Shown: in pieces, positions 17,213 to 24,503 of the stretch
Layout: each line of letters begins with the position of its first letter
How positions within the stretch are numbered: position 1 is the first letter of the stretch
Assembly: GCA_035565675.1 (NCBI GenBank)
Contig: DATMSA010000105.1
Location: forward strand, 1-64,000
DNA from: Capillimicrobium sp035565675
GTDB taxonomy: Bacteria; Actinomycetota; Thermoleophilia; Solirubrobacterales; Solirubrobacteraceae
DNA length: 64,000 nt
Reading direction: 5' to 3'
Notes under the pieces: model-generated
What the model was told of the DNA's origin: nothing
What the model saw: the letters and a program-made list of their open reading frames with translations, nothing else
The model's database searches: none
Translations under genes and position numbers: made by a program

Positions 17213-18185
17213 GCCTGCGGAAGTACCCGATCATGGCGAGCAGCAGCACGACCATCGTGACGATGATCAGCCAGAACGCGGTGGTGTCGCCCTGGCCCGG
17301 GACGTGGACGTTCATGCCCCAGATCGAGGCCACGAACGTGAGCGGCAGGACGATGACGCTGATCGACGTCAGCACCCGCAGGATGTCGTTGACGCGGTGG
17401 GAGATGACCGACTCGTTGGTGGACTCCAGCGCCTCGATCACCTCCTTGTAGTTCTCGAGCATGTCCCAGATGCGCTCGGACGCGTCGACGATGTCGTCGA
17501 AGTACACCTCGAGGTCCTCGGCGACGTAGCGGCGCGTGCGCTCGAGGTCGCGCAGGGCGGCGCGCTGCGGGCGGACGATCTTGCGGAAGTTGATGATCTC
17601 CTGCTTGACGTTGGAGATGTCGCGCACGATCTCCTCGGAGCGGCCCTCGAAGATGTCCTCCTCGAGCCGCTCGAGCTTGTTGCCCATCTTGCGCAGCATC
17701 GGGAACGACGCGTCCACGCAGTCGTCGACGATCTTGTAGAGCAGGTAGCCGGCGCCCTTGGCGAAGAGCTGCTCGCGCAGCTCGTCGTCGCGGCGGCAGC
17801 GGTCGAACAGGTAGTCGAGCGGCTGGATCGGCTCGTTGGGCAGCGTGATCACGAAGTCCGACCCGACGAAGACGTCGAGCTCGGCCGCGTTCAGGCGCCC
17901 GACCTGCTTGTCGAAGCGCGGGAAGTGCAGGACGACGAACAGGTAGTCCTCGTACTCGTCGACCTTCGGGCGCTGGTTGCGCGAGAAGACGTCCTCGTAG
18001 GCGAGCGCGTGGAACTCGAAGCGCTCCTCCAGCCAGGCGCGCTCCATCGGGCGCGGGCGCTCGATGTTGATCCAGCGCAGGCCGGGGGCGACGATCTCCT
18101 CGACGCGGGGGGCGCCGGGGCTCTCAGGCTGGGGGACGACCGGGATGCGGCGGGGGCCACGTCGCAGGCGAGGCAGGTTCGGCAT
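17199..18185 (-). CDS. corA: CorA-family divalent cation channel
   Basis: 328-residue Mg2+/Co2+ transporter. A soluble N-terminal alpha/beta domain is followed by a long charged helix region (LERLEEDIFEGRSEEIVRDI and onward) and two C-terminal membrane helices. The signature loop is GMN in SIWGMNVHVPG, just after the first helix. The C-terminus is basic (RRRGWL), as in CorA. ATG 18185 is chosen over upstream in-frame codons because those overlap the divergent riboswitch region. TACACT (18244-18249, minus strand) could be its -10 box. Confidence 0.93.
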   Translation of the reverse strand: MPNLPRLRRGPRRIPVVPQPESPGAPRVEEIVAPGLRWINIERPRPMERAWLEERFEFHALAYEDVFSRNQRPKVDEYEDYLFVVLHFPRFDKQVGRLNAAELDVFVGSDFVITLPNEPIQPLDYLFDRCRRDDELREQLFAKGAGYLLYKIVDDCVDASFPMLRKMGNKLERLEEDIFEGRSEEIVRDISNVKQEIINFRKIVRPQRAALRDLERTRRYVAEDLEVYFDDIVDASERIWDMLENYKEVIEALESTNESVISHRVNDILRVLTSISVIVLPLTFVASIWGMNVHVPGQGDTTAFWLIIVTMVVLLLAMIGYFRRRGWL

Positions 18186-18302
18186 GGGGACTTCGCGCCT
18201 CGTCGCTCGTCGTGGGTGTCTGGTCCGCCAGCGGCACGCCCTGAGTGTACTTCCCGCTCGACGGCCGATCGAGACGTGCTGGCTCGATTGCAGGTGGCCG
18301 TG

Positions 18303-18308
18303 TATCCT
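18303..18308 (+). promoter_or_regulatory. Candidate -10 box for the SAM-riboswitch transcript
   Basis: TATCCT fits the TANNNT pattern seen before other genes here and lies 18 bases before the first aptamer helix. No convincing -35 hexamer is visible at the usual distance. Confidence 0.35.
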
Positions 18309-18326
18309 GCCGATCACATAGCTGGA

Positions 18327-18421
18327 CACATCCAGAGGGGTGGAGGGACTGGCCCGATGAAGCCCCGGCAACCCCCCGCGTCGCGCCGGCGTGGGAAAGG
18401 TGCCAATTCCTGTGAGATGTG
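18327..18421 (+). promoter_or_regulatory. SAM riboswitch aptamer (S-box core, no P4)
   Basis: The conserved S-box core is nearly exact: CAGAGGGGTGGAGGGACTGG, then CCCGATGAAG, CCCCGGCAACC and GGTGCCAATTCC. P1 pairs CACATC (18327-18332) with GATGTG (18416-18421). P3 is an extended GC hairpin around 18371-18396. Between AATTCC and the 3' strand of P1 only five bases (18411-18415) remain where SAM-I has helix P4, so this is a P4-less variant closer in plan to the SAM-IV or SAM-I/IV classes. It senses S-adenosylmethionine and precedes a terminator and the threonine-synthase-like gene. The 3' P1 strand overlaps a possible antiterminator (18419-18430 with 18441-18451). Confidence 0.93.
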
Positions 18422-18440
18422 GCGGCAGGTTTCGCTCAAG

Positions 18441-18471
18441 ACCTTCGCCACCTGACCGGCGGAGGTTTTTT
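18441..18471 (+). terminator. Intrinsic terminator that also hides the RBS
   Basis: ACCTTCGCC (18441-18449) pairs with GGCGGAGGT (18458-18466), nine pairs including one G-U, followed directly by six T (18466-18471). The right arm contains GGAGG (18461-18465), the ribosome binding site for the ATG at 18476, so the hairpin would stop transcription and mask translation together. An alternative pairing of GTGGCG (18419-18424) with CGCCAC (18446-18451), plus AGGT with ACCT, breaks it; that pairing competes with aptamer P1. SAM binding should therefore switch the operon off. Confidence 0.85.
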
Positions 18472-18475
18472 CATC

Positions 18476-19738
18476 ATGGGCGCGACCAACCTGAGATGTC
18501 GAGAGTGCGGGACGAGCTACGGGCTCGAGGCGCGCTACGTGTGCGAGCAGTGCTTCGGGCCGCTCGAGGTGGCCTACGACCACCAGGGGCTCGCCGACGA
18601 CCGCGACCTGCTGCGCCGCCGCATCCAGGCCGGCCCGCAGAACATCTGGCGCTACAGCGACTTCCTGCCGCTCGAGGCGCCGCCCGGCCCGTCCGGGCGC
18701 GTGCTCTCCCGGGTCGGCCTGCCGGCCGGCTGCACGCCGCTGATCCGCGCCGACCGCCTGGCCGAGCGCCTCGGCCTCGGCGAGGTGTGGGTGAAGAACG
18801 ACGCCCACAACCCGACGCACTCGTTCAAGGACCGCGTCGTGTCGGTCGCCTCGCAGCGGGCGCGCGAGCTGGGCTTCGACACGCTCGCCTGCGCGTCGAC
18901 GGGCAACCTCGCCAACGCGGTCGCCGCCCAGGCCGCCGCGCTCGGGCTGCCGTCGTACGTGTTCATCCCCGCCGACCTCGAGGAGCAGAAGATCCTCGGC
19001 ACCGGCGTGTACGGCACCAACCTCGTCAAGGTCCGCGGCACCTACGACGACGTCAACCGGCTCTGCACCGAGATCTCCGGCGAGCGGGAGCGGTGGGCGT
19101 TCGTGAACGTCAACATGCGGCCCTACTACGCCGAGGGCTCCAAGACGCTCGCCTACGAGATCGCCGAGCAGCTCGGCTGGAGCACGCCGGACCGCGTCGT
19201 CGCGCCGATCGCGTCGGGCTCGCTGTTCACGAAGATCGCCAAGGGCTTCTCCGAGTGGCTCGACCTCGGGCTGATCGACGGCGCGGTGCCGACGATGAAC
19301 GGCGCCCAGGCGACCGGCTGCTCGCCCGTCGCGCAGGCCTTCGCCGCGGGCACCGACGTCTGCCGCCCGGTCAAGCCGGACACGATCGCCAAGTCGCTGG
19401 CGATCGGCAACCCGGCCGACGGCCCGTACGCGGTCGAGCTGGCGCGCGAGACGAACGGCTCCGTCGACGCGGTGACCGACGACGAGATCCGCGCCGGCAT
19501 CCGCATGCTGGCCGAGACCACCGGCATCTTCACCGAGACCGCCGGCGGCGTCACCGCCGCGACGCTGGCCAAGCTCGCCGCGCGCGGCGACATCGGCGCC
19601 GACGAGCGCGTCGTGCTGGTCATCACCGGCGACGGCCTCAAGACGCTCGACGCGGTCCGCGGCACGTTCGAGTCCCACGAGATCGAGCCCCGCTTCGACG
19701 ACTTCGAGGCGCGGGTCGAGGAAGGAGTCCACGCCTGA
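18476..19738 (+). CDS. Threonine-synthase-like PLP enzyme under SAM control
   Basis: 420-residue fold-type II PLP enzyme of the threonine synthase family (O-phosphohomoserine to threonine plus phosphate). An N-terminal zinc ribbon (LRCRECG, then VCEQCFG) precedes the catalytic domain. The PLP lysine lies in NPTHSFKDRV near residue 117, the substrate loop is CASTGNLANAVAAQAA, and late motifs include TETAGGVTAATL. By sequence it would be called thrC. Two features argue for a sulfur role instead: the SAM riboswitch that represses it, and direct coupling (TGATG) to a MoaD/ThiS sulfur carrier. It may use O-phosphohomoserine and a protein thiocarboxylate to make homocysteine; unproven, and a plain ThrC remains possible. 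Confidence 0.88.
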   Translation: MGATNLRCRECGTSYGLEARYVCEQCFGPLEVAYDHQGLADDRDLLRRRIQAGPQNIWRYSDFLPLEAPPGPSGRVLSRVGLPAGCTPLIRADRLAERLGLGEVWVKNDAHNPTHSFKDRVVSVASQRARELGFDTLACASTGNLANAVAAQAAALGLPSYVFIPADLEEQKILGTGVYGTNLVKVRGTYDDVNRLCTEISGERERWAFVNVNMRPYYAEGSKTLAYEIAEQLGWSTPDRVVAPIASGSLFTKIAKGFSEWLDLGLIDGAVPTMNGAQATGCSPVAQAFAAGTDVCRPVKPDTIAKSLAIGNPADGPYAVELARETNGSVDAVTDDEIRAGIRMLAETTGIFTETAGGVTAATLAKLAARGDIGADERVVLVITGDGLKTLDAVRGTFESHEIEPRFDDFEARVEEGVHA

Positions 19739-20013
19739 TGGCCGTCACGGTCAAGATCCCGACGCAGCTGCGCTCCGCCACCGGCGGGCAGGCCGAGGCG
19801 TCGGTGGACGGAGCCACCGTCGGCGAGGTCCTCGACGCGCTGTACGCGCAGCACGACGGGCTTCGCGACCGGATCTGCGGCGAGGACGGCGAGCTGCGCC
19901 GCTTCGTCAACGTCTACGTCGGCGGCGAGGACATCCGCTTCCTCGACGGCCTCCAGACGCCGGTCGCGGCCGGCGGCGAGGTCACGATCCTGCCCGCGGT
20001 CGCGGGCGGCTGA
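19738..20013 (+). CDS. MoaD/ThiS-family sulfur carrier protein
   Basis: 91-residue ubiquitin-fold protein ending ILPAVAGG, the C-terminal Gly-Gly that is adenylated and converted to a thiocarboxylate in MoaD, ThiS and CysO. The strand opening (VTVKIPTQLRSATGG) and the AVAAGGEVTIL stretch fit the family. It starts on the stop of the threonine-synthase-like gene behind GAAGGAG, and both are under the SAM riboswitch. No other molybdopterin or thiamin gene is near, and no activating E1-like enzyme or JAMM protease is in the window. Sulfur donation to its neighbour enzyme, as CysO does for CysM, is the favoured idea; molybdopterin synthesis is the alternative. Confidence 0.87.
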   Translation: MAVTVKIPTQLRSATGGQAEASVDGATVGEVLDALYAQHDGLRDRICGEDGELRRFVNVYVGGEDIRFLDGLQTPVAAGGEVTILPAVAGG

Positions 20014-20014
20014 G

Positions 20015-20782
20015 CTGAGCGGCGCGTCGGACCGCGCGGTCGCCGAGCGCGCCGCGCGGGCGGCCGGCGAGGCGGCGCGCGCCCGCCACGGCGGCGAGCT
20101 GGGCCTGGAGGTCAAGTCGGCCGAGCCGACCGACGTCGTGACGGTCGCCGACCGCGAGGCCGAGGCGGCCGCGGTCGCCGTCGTCGCCGCGGCGCGGCCC
20201 GACGACGGCGTGTTCGGCGAGGAGGGCACCGACCGCGCCGGCACCAGCGGCCGGCGGTGGGTCGTCGACGCCGTCGACGGGACGTTCAACTTCTCGCACG
20301 GCATCCCGGCCTGGTGCGCGGCGGTGGTGCTGATCGGCGACGGCGGCCCGCTGGCCTGCGCGGTGTTCGACGCCGAGCGCGGGGAGCTGTTCAGCGCCGC
20401 CCGCGGCGAGGGCGCGACCCTGAACGGGCGAGCGCTGCAGGTGCGCGACGCCGTCCCGCTGGACCGGGCGGCCGTGTCGTGCCAGTGGGGCTTCGGCAAG
20501 CTCGCGCTGCCGGGCGCGCGACGGGTCGTGGGCCGCGTGGTCGACGAGGTCGGCGCGGTGCGCACGCCGGGCTCGGGCACGCTGGAGCTGGCGTGGGTGG
20601 CCGCCGGGCGCCTGCACGGCTGGATGCAGCCCGACGCCGCCGAGTGGGACTGGCTGCCGGGCGCGCTGCTGGTCGCCGAGGCCGGCGGCCGGGCGGTGAC
20701 GGTCGACGACGCCGAGGTGCCGTGGTCGCTGGCCGGCGCCGACGGGACGGTCGCGGCGCTGCGCGGGCTACTGGCGCCCTGA
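20015..20782 (+). CDS. Inositol-monophosphatase-family phosphatase (probable CTG start)
   Basis: Mg2+-dependent phosphatase of the IMPase/CysQ/FBPase superfamily. Seen: the early glutamate in GVFGEEG, motif VVDAVDGTFNFSHGIPAWC and the late EWDWLPGALLVAEAGG. Only GTG 20138 is a standard start in frame, but family homology (helix AAGEAARARHGG and the KSAEPTDVVTVADRE metal-site lead) runs upstream to about 20015, where a CTG lies two bases after the sulfur-carrier stop. From there the length is 255 residues, normal for the family. Substrate unknown; a PAP-phosphatase (CysQ-like) role would fit the sulfur context but is not shown by sequence. Confidence 0.8.
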   Translation: MSGASDRAVAERAARAAGEAARARHGGELGLEVKSAEPTDVVTVADREAEAAAVAVVAAARPDDGVFGEEGTDRAGTSGRRWVVDAVDGTFNFSHGIPAWCAAVVLIGDGGPLACAVFDAERGELFSAARGEGATLNGRALQVRDAVPLDRAAVSCQWGFGKLALPGARRVVGRVVDEVGAVRTPGSGTLELAWVAAGRLHGWMQPDAAEWDWLPGALLVAEAGGRAVTVDDAEVPWSLAGADGTVAALRGLLAP

Positions 20783-20792
20783 CCGCCGCCGG

Positions 20793-21680
20793 TCAGCCGG
20801 TGAGCTGGTCGCGCACGACCTGGTAGGCCGGGCGCAGCGACGTGCTGTCGGACCCGGTGAGGCCCGCGTCGAACGCGCCGCCGCCCGTCCACGAGTAGAT
20901 GTACAGGCGCTGGATGCGCGGGCTGATGCGCGCCAGCTTGAACATCTGGCGCTCGGCGCGGACCTGGCGGCTCGTCGAGGCCGGGAACCCGGGCAGGAAG
21001 CGGTACAGGCCGCCGGTCTCGGTCAGCCACACCGCGCCCTGGACGGCGCCGAGCACCGCGCGCGTGCCGGTGGAGCGGAAGCGGTTGACGTCGGAGTAGT
21101 TGTGCAGGCCCCACAGGCGCGGGCGGGTGCGGCCCAGCGCGCGCTGGTAGGCGCGCAGGTACTGGACCGTCTGCCGCGGGTTCGTCGTGTCGAGCACCTC
21201 ACCGGCGATGAGCGTGCAGCGCGGGCAGGTGCGCCGCATCGTCAGGTAGTAGCCGGCCGCCGCCTTCGGGTTGCGGCACGTGGGCTGCGAGCAGTCGTTG
21301 ATCTCGTCCCACGGGGAGTAGATGCGCACGAACGGGTAGCGCTTCATGAACGCGCGCACGCCGCGCTGGTAGGCCTTCGTCGACGGCAGCCGCCGCGCGC
21401 GGCTGGGCAGGCGCGAGTGCTCGAACGACACGAGGATCTCGTAGCCCATCGCGGTCGCCGTGCGCAGGAACTGGTCGGCCTGCTGGCGCTCGAAGCTCTC
21501 GCCCAGCGCGGCGTCGTAGGCCGCGACGTAGCGGACCTTCTTGATCGGGAGCTCGGTGAACGCGGGCACCGAGAACATCGCCGGGCTCTCGTTGCCCATC
21601 CCGTACTCGAGGGCGGACGCGGAGGCGGGGAGGAGGGCGAGGCCCGCCGCGACGGCGAGCGCGATGAGCGAGCGGGGCAC
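20793..21680 (-). CDS. Secreted TIM-barrel glycoside hydrolase-like protein
   Basis: 295 residues with a signal peptide (1-23, ending ASA). The rest reads like a (beta/alpha)8 glycosidase: repeated strand-helix units, RIYSPWDEINDC carrying the likely acid/base Glu, LWGLHNYSDVNRF, VWLTETGGLY with a second Glu placed as nucleophile, and a late LYIYSWTG strand. The pattern resembles clan GH-A enzymes, but I cannot assign a numbered family. Four Cys (INDCSQPTC and TCPRC) suggest disulfides. Starts with GTG; TAGGCT (21689-21694, minus strand) is 8 bases upstream, pointing to a leaderless mRNA. Confidence 0.65.
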   Translation of the reverse strand: MPRSLIALAVAAGLALLPASASALEYGMGNESPAMFSVPAFTELPIKKVRYVAAYDAALGESFERQQADQFLRTATAMGYEILVSFEHSRLPSRARRLPSTKAYQRGVRAFMKRYPFVRIYSPWDEINDCSQPTCRNPKAAAGYYLTMRRTCPRCTLIAGEVLDTTNPRQTVQYLRAYQRALGRTRPRLWGLHNYSDVNRFRSTGTRAVLGAVQGAVWLTETGGLYRFLPGFPASTSRQVRAERQMFKLARISPRIQRLYIYSWTGGGAFDAGLTGSDSTSLRPAYQVVRDQLTG

Positions 21681-21688
21681 GGGCGCGG

Positions 21689-21716
21689 AGCCTAGATCAC
21701 GCGGTGGTCGTAGGAT
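21689..21716. promoter_or_regulatory. Back-to-back -10 boxes of two divergent genes
   Basis: Minus-strand TAGGCT (21694-21689) serves the glycosidase-like gene and plus-strand TAGGAT (21711-21716) serves the receiver-domain gene. The boxes are 8 and 10 bases from their start codons, so both mRNAs would be nearly leaderless. Confidence 0.45.
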
Positions 21717-21726
21717 CGCGGACGCG

Positions 21727-22080
21727 ATGGGGAGGGTGAGGGTGTTCCACTGCGACGACTCCGAGGCGTACCGCGTGCTGGTGCGCGAGGTGCTCGCGGA
21801 CGCCCCCGACATCGAGCTCGTCGGCGCCGCCGCCTCCGCGCAGGCGACGCTCGACGGCGTGCGCGACGCCCGGCCCGACGTCGTGCTGCTGGACCTGCGC
21901 GGGCAGGACCTCGGCCCCGCGACCGTCGGGCGCGTCCGCGACGCGGTGCCCGACGCGCGGATCGTCGTGCTCTCCGGGTGGCCGGGCGAGATCGACGCCG
22001 GCCCGATCGACGCGCGCGTCAGCAAGGACGACGCGCTCGACGAGCTCGTGCCGACCATCCGCCGGGTCGCCGGGCGCTGA
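21727..22080 (+). CDS. Stand-alone response-regulator receiver domain
   Basis: 117 residues, a complete CheY-like fold and nothing else. The acidic pair is in FHCDDSEAYR, the phospho-acceptor Asp in DVVLLDLRG, the Thr/Ser position in IVVLSGW and the conserved Lys in RVSKDDALDELV. With no output domain it must act through protein contacts, possibly like CheY or SpoIIAA-linked receivers. No histidine kinase is adjacent. Confidence 0.85.
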   Translation: MGRVRVFHCDDSEAYRVLVREVLADAPDIELVGAAASAQATLDGVRDARPDVVLLDLRGQDLGPATVGRVRDAVPDARIVVLSGWPGEIDAGPIDARVSKDDALDELVPTIRRVAGR

Positions 22081-22156
22081 CGCGCGTCCCGAGGACAGGG
22101 TTCCTCGACGAATGGACGATCACGGACCGGCCTCCGGCCCCGTAACGTCCGCGCGC

Positions 22157-22384
22157 ATGGCTCCCGACCCCCGCGTGCGCTGCGGCGACTGCTCCTTCGC
22201 CTGGTTCGGCGCGTCGGCCGCGCACGGCCTGCGGATCGTCGGGAGCTGCCCGCGCTGCGGCGGCGAGCTGGAGTTCCTCGGCGACGAGGAGCAGGACGCG
22301 GCCGACGTAGCCAGGGCCGACCGCTCGGCGTCGGCCGTCGCGCCGGCGTCGGTGCTCGGCACGCCGATGAGCTGGGACCGCTAG
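22157..22384 (+). CDS. Small zinc-ribbon protein
   Basis: 75 residues with one CxxC pair in VRCGDCSF and a second in GSCPRCGG, a compact zinc ribbon, then an acidic and Ala/Ser-rich tail. ATG 22157 is preferred over an upstream ATG (22112) because TAACGT (22143-22148) lies 8 bases before it. Function unknown; such proteins are often annotated only as hypothetical. Convergent with the ECF sigma gene, five bases apart. Confidence 0.6.
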   Translation: MAPDPRVRCGDCSFAWFGASAAHGLRIVGSCPRCGGELEFLGDEEQDAADVARADRSASAVAPASVLGTPMSWDR

Positions 22385-22388
22385 GGCG

Positions 22389-23027
22389 TCAGGCCGTGGC
22401 CGGCCGGACCGTGCCGGGCCGGGCGCGGTCCAGCGCGTCGCGCTCGGCCAGGGCGCGCTCCTCGGCGGCCCGGGCCAGGTTCATGCGGGCGCGCACGAGC
22501 AGCGACTTGATCGCCGGCACGGTCGTGTCGAGCGCGTCGGCCAGCTCCTCGTAGGACAGGCCGCCGAGCTCCCGGATGATCAGCGCCGAGCGCTGCTGGT
22601 CGGGCAGGCCCTGGATGTCGGCGACGACCTGGCGCAGGCGCTCGCGCCCGGCGACCTGCTCGCCGAGGTCGCGGCTGGCGCCGGCGCCGCCGAGGCCGGG
22701 CTCGTCGGTGAGCAGCGGCGTGGGGCGGCGCAGGACGTCGAGGCAGCGGTTGTGGGCGACGCGGTACAGCCAGGCCCGCAGGGCCATCGGGCGGTCGTCG
22801 GCGCGCAGCGCGACGTAGGCGCGGGCCAGGACGTCCTGCACGACGTCCTCGGCGTCCGCGCCCGCGGACATGCGGCGCACGTAGGCGAGAAGGCGGTCGC
22901 GATAGCGGCGGTCGATCTCCGTCATCGCGTGGTCGTCGCCGGCGCGCAGCGCGGCGACCAGGTCCTCGTCGGTGCACGGGCGCAGCGCAGCGCGCGCGCT
23001 GAATCGGTACCGGGGCACGGAGTTCAC
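22389..23027 (-). CDS. ECF-type RNA polymerase sigma factor
   Basis: 212-residue sigma-70 family protein with only regions 2 and 4. Region 2 spans about 20-90 (DRLLAYVRRMSAGADAEDVV with the AEDVVQD helix, then RAWLYRVAHNRCLDVLR). Region 4 spans about 130-185 (LPDQQRSALIIRELGGLSYE, then the TVPAIKSLLVRARMNL recognition helix). No anti-sigma gene is next to it, unusual for ECF systems. The C-terminal tail is Arg/Ala-rich. Starts with GTG. Confidence 0.88.
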   Translation of the reverse strand: MNSVPRYRFSARAALRPCTDEDLVAALRAGDDHAMTEIDRRYRDRLLAYVRRMSAGADAEDVVQDVLARAYVALRADDRPMALRAWLYRVAHNRCLDVLRRPTPLLTDEPGLGGAGASRDLGEQVAGRERLRQVVADIQGLPDQQRSALIIRELGGLSYEELADALDTTVPAIKSLLVRARMNLARAAEERALAERDALDRARPGTVRPATA

Positions 23028-23089
23028 GGTAGCGAGAGTGGTTCGACGGCCTCGGGCGAACGCCTGCCGGGCCGTTCGGCGCCGAACGA

Positions 23090-24160
23090 TCAGGCCACCT
23101 CGCGCAGGGCGTCCAGCTCGCGGCTCAGCGACAGGGCGCGCAGGCCCTGCTCCTCGAAGCGGCGGACGTCCTTGGGTGCCATGTCGAGCTCGCGGGCGAC
23201 GCGCTGCAGCGGCAGCGGCTCGCGCCCGCCGTCCAGGCCGTAGCGCATCTTGATGACGCCGCGCTGCGGCTCGGGGAGCTCCTCGACGGTGCGGCGCACG
23301 AGGTCCTCGGTCATCGTCACGTGGACGGTCTCCTCGATCGCGGCGTCGTGGCCGGGGACGAGGTCGCCCAGCGACGCCTCGCCGTCCTCGCCGACCGGCA
23401 GGTCGAGGCTGGTGACAACGCGCGACACGTCCATGATCTGCTGCACCTGCGCGACCGGCAGGTCCGCCGCGTCCGCGATCTCCTCAGGCGTGGGCTCGCG
23501 GCCCAGTTCGACGGTGAGCCGCCGCTGCACCGCGCCGACCTTGCGCTCGCGCTGGGCGATGTTCGTGGGCAGCCGGATCGTGCGCCCGCCCCCGGCGATG
23601 CCGCGCTGGATCGCCTGGCGGATCCACAGCGTCGCGTACGTGGAGAAGCGCAGCCCCTTGCGCCAGTCGAACTTCTCGGCGGCGCGCACCAGCCCGATCA
23701 CGCCCTCCTGGATGAGGTCCAGCAGGCACAGGTCGTGGTTGCCCTGCATCTGGCGCGCGATCGAGACGACGAGGCGCAGGTTGGAGTTGATGAGGCGGTC
23801 CTTGGCCTCCAGGTCGCCGCGCTCGATGCGCTTGGACAGCTCGATCTCCTCGTCGGGGCGCAGCAGCCGGTAGCGGCCGATGCCGTCGAGGAACTGCGCC
23901 AGCGCGTCGCTGGTGTTGTGGGCCAGGCTCGTGATCGTGTAGCTGGGCTGCTCGGCCGGGTCGCGGTCGCAGTCGTCGTCGATCTCGATGCCGGCCTCGC
24001 CGAGGCGGGCCTGCAGCGCGGAGACGGCCTCGCCCTCCAGGCCGCTCTCCTGCGCGACCTTGTCGAGGTCGCACACGGTGACGACCCGCTCGGTGCCGGC
24101 CTGGCGCTTCAGCGCCGCGAAGGCCTCGTCGACCTGCTCGATGCGGATGTCGCCTGCCAT
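23090..24160 (-). CDS. Sigma-70 (group 2-like) factor with divergent region 4
   Basis: 356 residues. Regions 1.2-2.4 are typical of primary-type sigma factors: NLRLVVSIARQM, LDLIQEGVIGLVRAAEKFDW, FSTYATLWIRQAIQRGIA. Region 3 contains PTNIAQRERKV. In region 4.2 the usual TRERIRQIE recognition helix is replaced by LDMAPKDVRRFEEQGLRALS, so promoter -35 recognition may differ. The N-terminal 75 residues show a small helical domain like region 1.1 and an Asp-rich patch. It is probably an alternative, not the housekeeping, sigma factor. Confidence 0.85.
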   Translation of the reverse strand: MAGDIRIEQVDEAFAALKRQAGTERVVTVCDLDKVAQESGLEGEAVSALQARLGEAGIEIDDDCDRDPAEQPSYTITSLAHNTSDALAQFLDGIGRYRLLRPDEEIELSKRIERGDLEAKDRLINSNLRLVVSIARQMQGNHDLCLLDLIQEGVIGLVRAAEKFDWRKGLRFSTYATLWIRQAIQRGIAGGGRTIRLPTNIAQRERKVGAVQRRLTVELGREPTPEEIADAADLPVAQVQQIMDVSRVVTSLDLPVGEDGEASLGDLVPGHDAAIEETVHVTMTEDLVRRTVEELPEPQRGVIKMRYGLDGGREPLPLQRVARELDMAPKDVRRFEEQGLRALSLSRELDALREVA

Positions 24161-24206
24161 GCCCGTTCGCTACCCGGGGAGGCCGGGTGATAACGCGCGG
24201 TTGCGC

Positions 24207-24247
24207 GGCCCCGGGACCCGCAAGGGGATGGAACGGGTCCCGGGGCC
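24207..24247. repeat. 13-bp perfect inverted repeat upstream of the sigma gene
   Basis: GGCCCCGGGACCC (24207-24219) and GGGTCCCGGGGCC (24235-24247) with a 15-base loop, in the 343-base gap between the divergent sigma gene and the MetE-like gene. It could be an operator or an RNA hairpin. Confidence 0.7.
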
Positions 24248-24377
24248 ATGGCAACCAGGCGGGCGGGAGGTGCCCGGCGTTCCCGGCCGGCGCCGTGCTG
24301 GCCGCCGGCCGGTAGGTGAGAACGCACCGTCAGACTTGCGGGTGGTGCAAGCCCGGGCATCCGTGGTCTTCCGCAAC

Positions 24378-24404
24378 CCGGATCCGCAGCGGCTGCGGAT
24401 CCGG
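24378..24404. repeat. 27-bp near-perfect palindrome before the MetE-like gene
   Basis: CCGGATCCGCAGC (24378-24390), one central base, then GCTGCGGATCCGG. It lies about 35 bases upstream of TAGGAT (24438-24443), a possible -10 box for the gene at 24504, so it is well placed for a repressor or activator site. The rest of the 24161-24503 gap shows no gene. Confidence 0.65.
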
Positions 24405-24503
24405 CGTGGAGGCGGCGCGGCGCCTGCGCGCCGTGCGTAGGATCGGGCCGTCCATCGGCCACGCCGCCGGCTGGTCCGGCGGCTTCACGCGAAGGGGTCT
24501 CAC

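Noticed and set aside
18186..18371. N-terminal extension of corA from 18371 on the minus strand.
   Set aside because: It would run through the SAM aptamer on the other strand and has no CorA similarity.
24250..24503. Cobalamin or SAM riboswitch in the leader of the MetE-like gene.
   Set aside because: Neither the B12-box nor the S-box core could be found; only a palindrome and a possible -10 box are visible.
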